From: Deltaproteobacteria bacterium
GTDB lineage: Bacteria; Desulfobacterota; Binatia; UBA9968
DNA: 33,278 bases
Direction: 5' to 3'
NCBI GenBank assembly: GCA_016874755.1
Contig: VGTH01000055.1
Coordinates: 1-33,278, forward strand
The notes under the pieces are model-generated. The model saw nothing but the letters and a program-made list of their open reading frames with translations. It had not been told where the DNA came from and searched no databases. Below, one piece after another: positions 13,505 to 21,159 of this stretch (position 1 is the stretch's first letter; each line of letters opens with the position of its first letter). The position numbers and the translations under genes are program-made.

Positions 13505-15333
13505 TGTGCGGCATCGTTGGATACATCGGGAGACAAGAAGCAGCGCCGCTCATCTTAGAAAGTTTACGCAAGCTCGAATATCGCGGTTACGACTCTGCAG
13601 GTATCGCCGTCCTGAACGACGGCCAGGTGGAGCTGCGGCGCACGGAAGGCAAACTAAAAAATCTTGAAACACTGCTGCATCGGCAACCGATGACTGGCAG
13701 CATCGGCATCGGCCACACGCGTTGGGCAACCCATGGGCGACCCTCCGAAACCAATGCCCATCCGCATCGCGCCGGCCACGTCGTGGTGGTGCACAACGGC
13801 ATCATCGAAAACTATCTAGAGCTTAAAGCCGAGCTCAGCGAGCGCGGCACCAAGTTCTCCTCGGAAACCGACAGCGAGATCGTCGCCCACCTGGTCGGCG
13901 AAAAGGTCGACAAGGGCATGGACTTTCTTGAGGCGGTCAAGAAAACCCTCAAGCAAATCCGCGGCTCCTATGCGCTGTTGTTCCTCAACCAAAGGGATCC
14001 GCGCCGCTTGATCGTGGCGAAAAATTCCACGCCGATCGTGGTCGGTTGGGGCGAGGGGGAGACGTTCATCGCTTCAGACATCCCGGCGCTGCTCGACTAC
14101 ACGCGCAAAGTAGCCTTCCTGGAAGACGGCGAAGTCGCCGAGGTCGGCGTCAATTCGTTTCGGCTTTTCGATATCAAAGGCAAGTCTTTGCAGCGGTCGT
14201 TCAAAGAGATCACTTGGGATGCGGTGGCGGCGCGCAAAGACGGCTATCCCCATTTCATGCTCAAGGAGATTCACGAACAGGCGCGCGCCGTGGCCGATAC
14301 TTTTCGCGGCCGGATTTCGCTGAAGGACGGCGATGTCTCCCTCGAAGACATCGCGCTCACGCCGGCCCAAGCGAAAAAGATCGAACGTATTCACTTGGTC
14401 GCCTGCGGCACGGCGTGGCATGCCTGCTTGATCGGCAAGTTCATGCTCGAAGAGATCGCGCAGATTCCCGCCGAAGTGGACTACGGCTCGGAGTTTCGCT
14501 ACCGCTCGCCGCTGATGGGCTCCAAATCGCTGCTCTTGATGGTCAGTCAGTCCGGCGAAACCGCCGATACGTTAGCTGCGGTGGAGATCGCGCGGCAGAA
14601 GAAGGCCAAGATTCTTTCGGTCTGCAACGTCGTCGATGCTTCGATCCCGCGTAAATCGCACGGTGTGCTCTATACGCATGCCGGCCCGGAGATCAGCGTC
14701 GCCAGCACCAAGGCGTTCACTACCCAGCTGACGGCGATCTACTTGTTAGCCGTGGCACTGGGGCGGCGCCGCGGCGCGCTGAGCAAAGCGGATGCGAAAA
14801 AATTACTGGCCGATCTGATGCACCTGCCGAAATGGATCGAGGAGACGCTCAAGACCCAAGCAGAAGTCGAGGCGTTGGCGCGCAAGCTGACCAAGAGCAC
14901 CGACTTTTTGTATCTCGGCCGCGGCATCAACTATCCGATCGCTCTGGAAGGCGCGCTCAAGCTCAAGGAGATTTCCTACATCCACGCCGAGGGCTATCCC
15001 GCCGGTGAGATGAAGCACGGACCGATCGCGCTGATCGATGAAACCATGCCGGTGGTTGTGCTGCTGCCCAAGGACCGCTACTTCGATAAGACCCTGGGCA
15101 ATTTGAAAGAAGTCGAAGCGCGCGCCGGCAAAGTGATCATCGTCACGGACGAGAAAAAAACCCCGGCGGGTGTTTCCCCCTTTGGCATCATATCGGTGCC
15201 GCAGGCGTCGCACTTTTTGACGCCGATCGTGATGAGCATACCGCTGCAATTGTTGGCCTATTTTATCGCGGTTGATCGCGGCACCGACGTCGATCATCCG
15301 CGCAATCTGGCAAAAAGCGTAACGGTGGAATGA
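13504..15333 (+). CDS. glmS: Glutamine-fructose-6-phosphate aminotransferase (isomerizing) GlmS
   Basis: This 609-residue enzyme makes glucosamine-6-phosphate from fructose-6-phosphate and glutamine, the first step toward UDP-GlcNAc. After removal of Met, the N-terminal nucleophile Cys begins CGIVGYIGRQ of the glutaminase domain (to about residue 240). It carries EYRGYDSAG, IGHTRWATHG and HNGIIENY. Two SIS sugar-isomerase domains follow, with CGTAWHA, SQSGETADTL and ASTKAFTTQ, then ALKLKEISYIHAEGYPAGEM. The protein ends in the classical NLAKSVTVE. There is no leader between glmU and glmS, so a glmS ribozyme is excluded. The next gene overlaps its stop by four bases. Confidence 0.97.
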   Translation: MCGIVGYIGRQEAAPLILESLRKLEYRGYDSAGIAVLNDGQVELRRTEGKLKNLETLLHRQPMTGSIGIGHTRWATHGRPSETNAHPHRAGHVVVVHNGIIENYLELKAELSERGTKFSSETDSEIVAHLVGEKVDKGMDFLEAVKKTLKQIRGSYALLFLNQRDPRRLIVAKNSTPIVVGWGEGETFIASDIPALLDYTRKVAFLEDGEVAEVGVNSFRLFDIKGKSLQRSFKEITWDAVAARKDGYPHFMLKEIHEQARAVADTFRGRISLKDGDVSLEDIALTPAQAKKIERIHLVACGTAWHACLIGKFMLEEIAQIPAEVDYGSEFRYRSPLMGSKSLLLMVSQSGETADTLAAVEIARQKKAKILSVCNVVDASIPRKSHGVLYTHAGPEISVASTKAFTTQLTAIYLLAVALGRRRGALSKADAKKLLADLMHLPKWIEETLKTQAEVEALARKLTKSTDFLYLGRGINYPIALEGALKLKEISYIHAEGYPAGEMKHGPIALIDETMPVVVLLPKDRYFDKTLGNLKEVEARAGKVIIVTDEKKTPAGVSPFGIISVPQASHFLTPIVMSIPLQLLAYFIAVDRGTDVDHPRNLAKSVTVE

Positions 15334-16598
15334 TGGCCCTCGGGCAACGAGGGTCGCTTCAACGGATCTCTAGTTCTCTCCGGCACCGAGACTTTCGCCT
15401 GCTCTTTCTCGGCACCAGTCTCTCGCATATCGGCGACTTCGTCCAGGCGATGGCGCAGAGCTGGCTCGTCTGGACCATGACGAGCTCGCCTTTTCTCTTG
15501 GGACTGGTTGGCTTTTGCCAAGCGCTGCCGCGTTTGCTCTTAGGCGCAGTCGGCGGCGCCATCGTCGATCGCCTGGAGCGGCGCAAAGTGCTGCTGGCGA
15601 CGCAGATCTTGGCGATGCTCCAGGCGTTTTGCTTCTGGGCGCTCGTCTATTTTTCGCTGCTGCAGTTTTGGCATCTGCTCGTGCTCGTGCTGTTTCTCGG
15701 CACGGTCAATTCCATCAATCAGACCGCGCGCCATTCGCTGATCAACGCTCTAGTCCCGAGGCAAGATTTGATGAACGCAATTGCGCTCAACTCGTCGCTG
15801 GCCAACATGGCGAAAATCATCGGCCCGTCGTTGGGCGGTGTACTAATCAGTGTGATCGGCGTTGCCGGCTGCCTATTCGTCAATGCCGTGAGTTTTCTCG
15901 CCATCATTGCCACGCTGCTGGTGATGGAGATTCCCAAGATTGTCGCGCGCGCCAAGGACGGCGGCAATTTCTGGGGCGACGTGGCGGAAGGGTATCACTA
16001 CCTGCGCAGCGACCGGCGGCTGTTTTCGATTATCCTATTGACCTACGGCGTCGCTTTGGTGGGCACGCCCTATTCACGATTTCTGCCCGTGTTTGCCACC
16101 GACGTGTTGCACGCCGGCGCGACGACTTTCGGGCTGCTTCTCGCGGCGCCAAGTGTCGGCGCGGTATTCACCGGCCTCGGGATCGCCTCGTTGGGGCGGC
16201 TGCATCAGCGCACCCGCGTCGTTGGATGGGCCGTGGTCGGGTTTTCGCTCGCGCTGGTGTTATTCTCGTTTTCGCGTTCGGTGATCCTATCGATTTTTTG
16301 TTTGATCTTGGTCGGCGCCAGCAACATCGCGTTTCGTTCGGTGGCCAACAGCGTGGTGCAGATGGAAACGCCGCCGCATTTACTCGGGCGCATCCTGAGC
16401 TTGTTCTTTATGGACAAAGGGCTTTGGTCTTTCGGCACGTTGTTCATCGGCAGCGTTGCCCACGCCATCGGTACACCGCGCGCAATCACCGTGTCCGGCC
16501 TGCTTTGCGCGCTGATGGGTGGGGTGCTTTTGTATCAGCAACGCCACGGGCGAGAGAGTGCTCCAGCTGCAGAACTAGAGCGCGACTTGGCGCAATAA
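15330..16598 (+). CDS. MFS exporter (EntS-like family)
   Basis: This 422-residue transporter of the major facilitator superfamily resembles the EntS/DHA3-like exporters. After the short cytoplasmic N-terminus (LRHRDFRLLFLGTSLSHIGD) come about 12 membrane helices. Motif A appears in the loop after helix 2 as GAIVDRLERRKVLLATQ. A family-typical helix 4 to 5 region reads QTARHSLINALVPRQDLMNA and is followed by SSLANMAKIIGPSLGG. The start ATG at 15330 overlaps the glmS stop (ATGA), so translation is coupled to glmS. The substrate is unknown. Coupling to amino-sugar synthesis is unexpected and might only reflect operon growth. The end lies 26 bases from the convergent rlmE gene. Confidence 0.88.
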   Translation: MMALGQRGSLQRISSSLRHRDFRLLFLGTSLSHIGDFVQAMAQSWLVWTMTSSPFLLGLVGFCQALPRLLLGAVGGAIVDRLERRKVLLATQILAMLQAFCFWALVYFSLLQFWHLLVLVLFLGTVNSINQTARHSLINALVPRQDLMNAIALNSSLANMAKIIGPSLGGVLISVIGVAGCLFVNAVSFLAIIATLLVMEIPKIVARAKDGGNFWGDVAEGYHYLRSDRRLFSIILLTYGVALVGTPYSRFLPVFATDVLHAGATTFGLLLAAPSVGAVFTGLGIASLGRLHQRTRVVGWAVVGFSLALVLFSFSRSVILSIFCLILVGASNIAFRSVANSVVQMETPPHLLGRILSLFFMDKGLWSFGTLFIGSVAHAIGTPRAITVSGLLCALMGGVLLYQQRHGRESAPAAELERDLAQ

Positions 16599-16624
16599 GC
16601 TGCGCCATCCGCGACACTCGACAG

Positions 16625-17230
16625 TCAACCCTGTGCCTGCGGGCGAAAGTCTTGGGCATAGAAGTAAAATTCCGATGAGCCTTCACGCGACGCTTCCGGG
16701 CGGGTGCGCTGCACGGATGTAAAGTGTTCTTTCAGCTCGGATGTGAACGTTTGCAGCTCCTGATTGACGAAACTTTTGATCAACAAGCCGCCGCCGCGGC
16801 GCAAAAGCTGGAGCGTCACTTGGAGCGCGCTGCGGTTCAATTCCAAGCAGCGGGCGGCGTCGGCGTCGCGGATGCCGCTCAATTTCGGTGATAGGTCGGA
16901 GATCACGCAGTGCGCCGGTGCGCCGAGCAGCTCTTTGACCTTTTGCTGAATCTCTGGCTGGGCGATGTCGCCCTGAATTAGAAATACGTTGCGTTCGCCA
17001 TACGGCGCGATCGCTTGTAGATCGACGCCGACCACTTTGCCGCTGGCACCGACGGTCTTAGCGGCGATCTGCAGCCAACCACCGGGCGCCGCGCCGAGGT
17101 CGACGACTAAATCGCCTGCCTTCATGAGCCGCAAGCGCTGCTGCAATTCGACCAGCTTATAAGCAGCGCGCGAGCGGTAGCCCGCCTGTTTGGCTTTTTT
17201 GAAGTAGCTATCTTGGGGGGTGTAGGCCAT
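16625..17230 (-). CDS. rlmE: 23S rRNA (uridine-2'-O) methyltransferase RlmE (FtsJ/RrmJ)
   Basis: This 201-residue SAM-dependent methyltransferase modifies a uridine in the peptidyl-transferase region of 23S rRNA. Key parts: RSRAAYKLVEL at about 19-29 (first catalytic Lys), the SAM-binding VVDLGAAPGGWLQ, and VISDLSPKLSGIRD with the catalytic Asp. GGGLLIKSF holds the second Lys, and SREGSSEFYFYA the final Glu. The K-D-K-E tetrad is complete, and length fits RlmE. It is monocistronic here: a strong terminator lies 24 bases before its ATG, closing the upstream OmpA gene. Its own promoter must then be very short or lie within the terminator region. Confidence 0.95.
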   Translation of the reverse strand: MAYTPQDSYFKKAKQAGYRSRAAYKLVELQQRLRLMKAGDLVVDLGAAPGGWLQIAAKTVGASGKVVGVDLQAIAPYGERNVFLIQGDIAQPEIQQKVKELLGAPAHCVISDLSPKLSGIRDADAARCLELNRSALQVTLQLLRRGGGLLIKSFVNQELQTFTSELKEHFTSVQRTRPEASREGSSEFYFYAQDFRPQAQG

Positions 17231-17246
17231 CTTTAGATTGGCGGAG

Positions 17247-17279
17247 AAAAAAAAGGCCCAGCCTATCGCAGGCCGGGCC
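17247..17279 (-). terminator. Rho-independent terminator of the OmpA-family gene
   Basis: On the minus strand a 10-bp stem (GGCCCGGCCT with AGGCTGGGCC, one G-U pair) closes a five-base loop and is followed at once by eight T residues. On the plus strand the same stem would have an A-C mismatch and no T-run after it. It therefore works for the minus strand, 29 bases downstream of the OmpA-family stop. Confidence 0.92.
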
Positions 17280-17308
17280 CTCGGAGTGAGCCTAGATCTG
17301 TGCTCGAA

Positions 17309-18088
17309 CTATTTGCCTTTGATTTGCAGCTCGACCCGGCGATTGACCGCGCGCGCCCAGCGAGCGTCGCCCTCGATCAAGGGCTTCGATTCGCCGACGC
17401 TGGCTGCCGACATGCGGCTGCGCTCGATGCCCAGATTGGCGAGTTCGGTCATAACGGTCTGGGCGCGTTGCATGCCTAATTTTTGATTGTAGTCATCGTT
17501 GCCGCGGCTATCGGCATGACCCTCAATCACGAGCGTCATGTCGTTTCTTGCCTTTAGCCTCTGGGCGGCAAGATAAACTTGGCCTTTGCCCAAGTCGGTC
17601 AGATACGCTGAATCGAAATCAAAAGCGACTGCGGGAAAAATGAACTTTTCGACTTCGACGATCTTCTGGACTTCTTTGACGACAACTTTTTCCACCGGTA
17701 CTTCGACGATGCGAACCTGTTCCGGCGCCGGCGGCTGAGCTGCCGCTGCGGGCTGCTGCTGTTGTTGCTTGATTTGAAACTTGGTCTCGGCGAGCGGCAC
17801 GCGCTTGGGCATACCGTAGTCATAGTAGGGTTGCGGTTCCGACAGCACGGGCGGGTGGTTGCGATGGCCAAACAAAGTTTCCTGCGCCTCGGTGGCACTT
17901 ACCAGATGATGGAACGGGCGAAACACCAGCCACTCGGTAACGACGGCCGCCGGATGCAATAGGTAAGCGAGGATTCTCAGCGGATGCGATTGGCTGTCGT
18001 CGTAGGGATCCGGCCCGGCCACGGCGGGCTTGGCTGCGAGCGCCAGGGACAACGCGGCAGCAACTAGTGACACACGGTAAGATTTCAT
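17309..18088 (-). CDS. OmpA-family peptidoglycan-binding envelope protein
   Basis: This 259-residue exported protein carries a C-terminal OmpA domain that grips peptidoglycan. A signal peptide spans about residues 1-24 (LALAAKPAVA-G). A unique N-terminal region (25-110) precedes a Gln/Ala/Pro linker with IKQQQQQPAAAAQPP. Next comes a striking Val/Glu/Lys-rich stretch (VRIVEVPVEKVVVKEVQKIV). The OmpA domain begins at VAFDFDSAYLTD. It contains VIEGHADSRGNDDYNQKLGMQRAQTV and ends NRRVELQIKG, with the Asp and Arg that bind diaminopimelate. No lipobox Cys is seen, so it is not a Pal-type lipoprotein. GGAGG lies six bases before the ATG, and the terminator follows directly. Confidence 0.9.
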   Translation of the reverse strand: MKSYRVSLVAAALSLALAAKPAVAGPDPYDDSQSHPLRILAYLLHPAAVVTEWLVFRPFHHLVSATEAQETLFGHRNHPPVLSEPQPYYDYGMPKRVPLAETKFQIKQQQQQPAAAAQPPAPEQVRIVEVPVEKVVVKEVQKIVEVEKFIFPAVAFDFDSAYLTDLGKGQVYLAAQRLKARNDMTLVIEGHADSRGNDDYNQKLGMQRAQTVMTELANLGIERSRMSAASVGESKPLIEGDARWARAVNRRVELQIKGK

Positions 18089-18279
18089 GACACGCCTCCT
18101 ATTTGAAACACGGAATTGAGTCTAAATTCACGCCCAGCAGTTGTCAAACTGCGGGTTCGCGCGCGCTCCTGCTTGTAAAAAAGCCCATGGTGCACTATGA
18201 GAAGAGCGCTATCCTTCCTACGAAATAGAAGATCGACCGGAGAAGATCAAACTTTCGCTAATAACGTCCAAATTTCACC

Positions 18280-19041
18280 ATGAGCATTCACATCAAAAAA
18301 AAATCACGGGTGACGCAATTGACCATCGAGCGCCCACCGCTCAATGTCCTCGATATCCAGCTGTTGCGCGAGCTTGACGAGGTCCTTGACACCGTCGCAA
18401 ACGATAGGGACACCGCCGTGCTTGTCCTGCGCGGCGCCGGCGAGCGCGCTTTTTCCGCCGGTGTCGACATCAAAGATCATACGCCGGACAAAGTGCCGGA
18501 GATGCTCGATACGGTGCACGGAGCCATGAAAAAACTATTGGCACTGCCGCAAGTGACCGTTGCTGCGGTGCACGGAGTTTGTCTTGGCGGTGGCTGTGAA
18601 TTGGCAAGCTGCTGCGACCTGATCGTTGCGACGGAGGATAGTCAGTTTGCCACGCCGGAGATTCACGTCGGCTGCTACCCACCGGTGGCGTTGGCGCGCT
18701 TTTCTTCGTTGATCGGCTATCATCGCGCCGCCGAGATGATTCTCACCGGGCGGCGCTATGCGGCGGCCGAAGCGGCACAGATGGGTTTGGTCAATCGGGT
18801 CGTGCCGGCGGAAAAAATCGACAATGGTTTGCAAACTTTGTTAAGTGAATTGCTCGACAAAAGCGGCGCCGTGTTGCGCGTTACACTGAAGGGCCTGCGC
18901 GAAGCGTCGCTCAAAGGTTTTGCCGACGCGTTGGCGCAGTCCGAAGCGCTCTATTGCCGCGAGCTGTTGCAGACCCACGATGTGGCCGAAGGTGTGGAGG
19001 CGTTTCTCGCCAAGCGCAAACCGGTCTGGTCGCACCGCTAA
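18280..19041 (+). CDS. Enoyl-CoA hydratase/isomerase (crotonase) family protein
   Basis: This 253-residue cytoplasmic crotonase-fold enzyme acts on an acyl-CoA thioester. The oxyanion-hole segments are AFSAGVDIKDH (about 59-69) and GVCLGGGCELAS (about 99-110). Both catalytic Glu positions are filled: one in GGCELAS and one in FATPEIHVGCYPP. The VGCYPPVALARF stretch recalls dienoyl-CoA hydratases of benzoyl-CoA degradation (cyclohexa-1,5-diene carbonyl-CoA hydratase). That is only a resemblance; no benzoyl-CoA genes are near. The ATG lacks a clear ribosome-binding site. It stands 92 bases before the acyltransferase pair on the same strand and may be a separate unit. Confidence 0.88.
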   Translation: MSIHIKKKSRVTQLTIERPPLNVLDIQLLRELDEVLDTVANDRDTAVLVLRGAGERAFSAGVDIKDHTPDKVPEMLDTVHGAMKKLLALPQVTVAAVHGVCLGGGCELASCCDLIVATEDSQFATPEIHVGCYPPVALARFSSLIGYHRAAEMILTGRRYAAAEAAQMGLVNRVVPAEKIDNGLQTLLSELLDKSGAVLRVTLKGLREASLKGFADALAQSEALYCRELLQTHDVAEGVEAFLAKRKPVWSHR

Positions 19042-19133
19042 ATTCGCCAGATCGTAAAACGTTTCCAGGCCTGCGCGCGTCTAAATAAATTGACAACGGT
19101 TAGAGGTGTGTTAGGCTTTCGCTAATTCCCCAA

Positions 19134-19901
19134 ATGGCCGATTCCGAAGTCAAAATAACTACCGATCCTGCAGAGATTCGGGAAGCGCAAAAGCTGCGCT
19201 TTGAAGTTTTCAATCTCGAGATGCACAAGGGATTGCAGGCATCCTACGAGCGCGGTCTCGACGTCGATGCCTTCGATCCATTTTGCGATCATTTGATCGT
19301 GCGCGAAAGCAAGAAAAATGAAATCGTCGGCACCTACCGCTTGCTGCGTGGTTCGCGGGTCGACAAAAACCTCGGTTTTTATTCCGAGAGTGAGTTCGAT
19401 ATCGGCAAAATCAAAAAACTCGATGGTGAAATTTTGGAATTGGGGCGCACCTGCGCGCGCCGAGATTTCCGCGATCGCGCGCTGATCCCACTCATGTGGC
19501 AGACCATCGCCCGCTACGTGGAAGAGCACAAGGTGCGCTATCTATTCGGCTGCGGCAGCCTGTACACGACCGATCCGGACGAAGTGAGTGAGTGTTTTTC
19601 GGTGCTGAAAAAAGACTATTACGCGCCGGAAGCGCTGCGGGTCGACCCCGTGGCCGGTTATCGTTTTGAAAACGTGCGGGACGATCAGCCGGTGGCGGAC
19701 GCCCACAGCGTGTTTTTAAAACTGCCAAGTTTGATCAAGGGCTATCTGCGCCTGGGGGCGCTGGTGTGCGGACCGCCGGCTTTGGATCGCGAGTTTGGCC
19801 CGACCGATTTCTTGGTCTTGCTCGATATTCAAAACTTGAGCGACGAATACGTCAGCCGCTTTGGCATGGTCGGATCGAAGGTGCGCAATGCGGTGGGCTA
19901 A
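19134..19901 (+). CDS. OlsB-like GNAT N-acyltransferase (ornithine-lipid type)
   Basis: This 255-residue protein of the GNAT fold resembles OlsB, which links a 3-hydroxyacyl chain from acyl-ACP to ornithine. Visible features are IREAQKLRFEVFNLEM near residue 15, VGTYRLLRGSRV, ILELGRTCARRDFRDRALIP and the hydrophobic core YLFGCGSLYTTDP. The best support is the next gene, a PlsC-type acyltransferase overlapping by 14 bases. OlsB and OlsA are the two enzymes needed for ornithine lipids. The family also includes autoinducer-synthase-like and hemolysin-like acyltransferases, so the acceptor could be another amino acid. No ribosome-binding site is obvious before the ATG at 19134. Confidence 0.78.
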   Translation: MADSEVKITTDPAEIREAQKLRFEVFNLEMHKGLQASYERGLDVDAFDPFCDHLIVRESKKNEIVGTYRLLRGSRVDKNLGFYSESEFDIGKIKKLDGEILELGRTCARRDFRDRALIPLMWQTIARYVEEHKVRYLFGCGSLYTTDPDEVSECFSVLKKDYYAPEALRVDPVAGYRFENVRDDQPVADAHSVFLKLPSLIKGYLRLGALVCGPPALDREFGPTDFLVLLDIQNLSDEYVSRFGMVGSKVRNAVG

Positions 19902-20721
19902 ACTCGCGGCATTTCTCTCGCTCTGGATGTTTTTCTTTGGCGTGGTCGCACTGATGCATGTATGGATTAGCGTGCTGCACCTGCCCAATCGCTGGAAAAT
20001 AATCAGCCGCATCACGCGCAGCTATACGCTTTTGCTGCGCGCCATTCTCAACATCAAAGTGACGCTGGTCGGTGATGAGGGCAATCTGGAGCGGGGCGGC
20101 TATGTGATCATCGCCAACCACATGAGCTACGTCGACGGCATCGTGCTCGGCAGTCTTTTCCCGATCGTGTTCGTGTCGAAGAAAGAAGTGCGTAGCTGGC
20201 CCATCGTCGGCCAGTGGAACATATTGTCGGGGACGATCTTCATCGATCGCCAGCATCGCGCGAAGGTGGGCGCGCTGGTGACCGAGATGAAAAACAAATT
20301 GCAGCAGGAAGCCAATATCTTACTGTTTCCTGAGGGAACTTCGACCAACGGCGAGCGCGTGCTGCCGTTTCAGACGGTGCCGCTGGCGGCGCCGCTGCGT
20401 AACCGTTCCGTCATCGTGCCGGTGACCCTTGCTTACAAGAGCATCGAGGATCAACCGGTGAACAAGAGCAACCGCGACTTGATTTACTGGTATGGCGACA
20501 TGGATTTCATGACGCATTTCTGGAAGCTCTTGGCGCTGCGCAGCGTGGAAGTGTTGGTCCCCGTGCAGCCGAAGATCGAATGTTTCAGATATGCGGACAA
20601 TTCCGCTGGCAGAAAAAAACTTGCCGAGGACTGTTACAATCGTGTCCTCGGCAAGTTTGTCGATCCGGATCTTAATCAGGAAGACGACGAAGAGCAGGAA
20701 AGGCCCAGTCTACTGAGTTAA
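19888..20721 (+). CDS. PlsC/OlsA-like lysophospholipid O-acyltransferase
   Basis: This protein of about 277 residues adds the second acyl chain to a lyso-lipid at the inner membrane. An N-terminal membrane helix (AAFLSLWMFFFGVVALMHVW) precedes the acyltransferase motifs: NHMSYVD (motif I, H-x4-D), IFIDRQHRAK (motif II), LFPEGTSTNG (motif III) and IVPVTLAY (motif IV). The ATG at 19888 follows AAGGTG and overlaps the preceding gene by 14 bases, so coupling is likely. With the OlsB-like partner, it would be the OlsA enzyme that O-acylates lyso-ornithine lipid. A role in phosphatidic acid synthesis cannot be excluded. Its end overlaps the convergent coxG gene by 12 bases. The C-terminus is acidic (EDDEEQER). 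Confidence 0.85.
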   Translation: MRWAKLAAFLSLWMFFFGVVALMHVWISVLHLPNRWKIISRITRSYTLLLRAILNIKVTLVGDEGNLERGGYVIIANHMSYVDGIVLGSLFPIVFVSKKEVRSWPIVGQWNILSGTIFIDRQHRAKVGALVTEMKNKLQQEANILLFPEGTSTNGERVLPFQTVPLAAPLRNRSVIVPVTLAYKSIEDQPVNKSNRDLIYWYGDMDFMTHFWKLLALRSVEVLVPVQPKIECFRYADNSAGRKKLAEDCYNRVLGKFVDPDLNQEDDEEQERPSLLS

Positions 20722-21159
20722 TTGCTTCTTGATATTCTCGACGAACTCTTTGAGCATCGAGTCGGCCTTTTTGCGAATGATCGGCTGGCCGAACTCGCCA
20801 ATTTTTCCCAAGATATTTACGTCGGTCTCGACCACGAACTCGGTCAGGTTACCGCCGAGTTCTTTTAGCTGCATGCTGGTCTTGCCGCTGACCGCGCCCG
20901 CCGCCATCTTATCCTTGGCTTCGGCGCGCAGCGCCGCGCGCCAGGTGTCTTTATTTTGTTCTTCGAGGATGATTTTTCCAACCAGGTTCAACTTGATCGG
21001 CCCGACGCGGACCACCAGGGCTCCTTCATAGTTGGTGTCATCGATCTTGGTGACTGTCTCAACGCCGGGCAGCGACTTCGCCACCTTGGGCACATCCATC
21101 AAAAAATTCCACAACGGTTCGCGGGCTACGGGAATCTGAGCTGTCTGGGTGAATTTCAA
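20710..21159 (-). CDS. coxG: CoxG-like SRPBCC protein
   Basis: This 149-residue protein of the CoxG (CO dehydrogenase subunit G) family has the SRPBCC/START-like fold with a lipid-binding pocket. Typical segments are PLWNFLMDVPKVAKSLPGVE near the start, AKDKMAAGAVSGKTSM in the middle and LGKIGEFGQPIIRKKADSML near the end. In CO oxidisers CoxG recruits the CoxMSL enzyme to the membrane. Here its ATG overlaps the coxM stop by four bases and coxS lies ahead, giving coxS-coxM-coxG. No coxL or coxD-F maturation genes occur in the window. The long C-terminal membrane-binding tail of CoxG is absent; the protein stops shortly after the domain. Confidence 0.88.
   Translation of the reverse strand: MKFTQTAQIPVAREPLWNFLMDVPKVAKSLPGVETVTKIDDTNYEGALVVRVGPIKLNLVGKIILEEQNKDTWRAALRAEAKDKMAAGAVSGKTSMQLKELGGNLTEFVVETDVNILGKIGEFGQPIIRKKADSMLKEFVENIKKQLTQ

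Noticed and set aside
13500-13510. glmS ribozyme before glmS
   Set aside because: glmU and glmS overlap by TAATG, so there is no leader that could hold the ribozyme.
15515-16678. Long open frame of 387 codons overlapping the MFS gene
   Set aside because: Its translation is Arg-rich and low in hydrophobic residues, typical of an alternative frame of a GC-rich gene, while the MFS frame has clear membrane helices and motif A.
18132-18147. GCAGTT/AACTGC mini-hairpin upstream of the OmpA-family gene
   Set aside because: A 6-bp stem is expected by chance at this rate, and no promoter elements line up with it.
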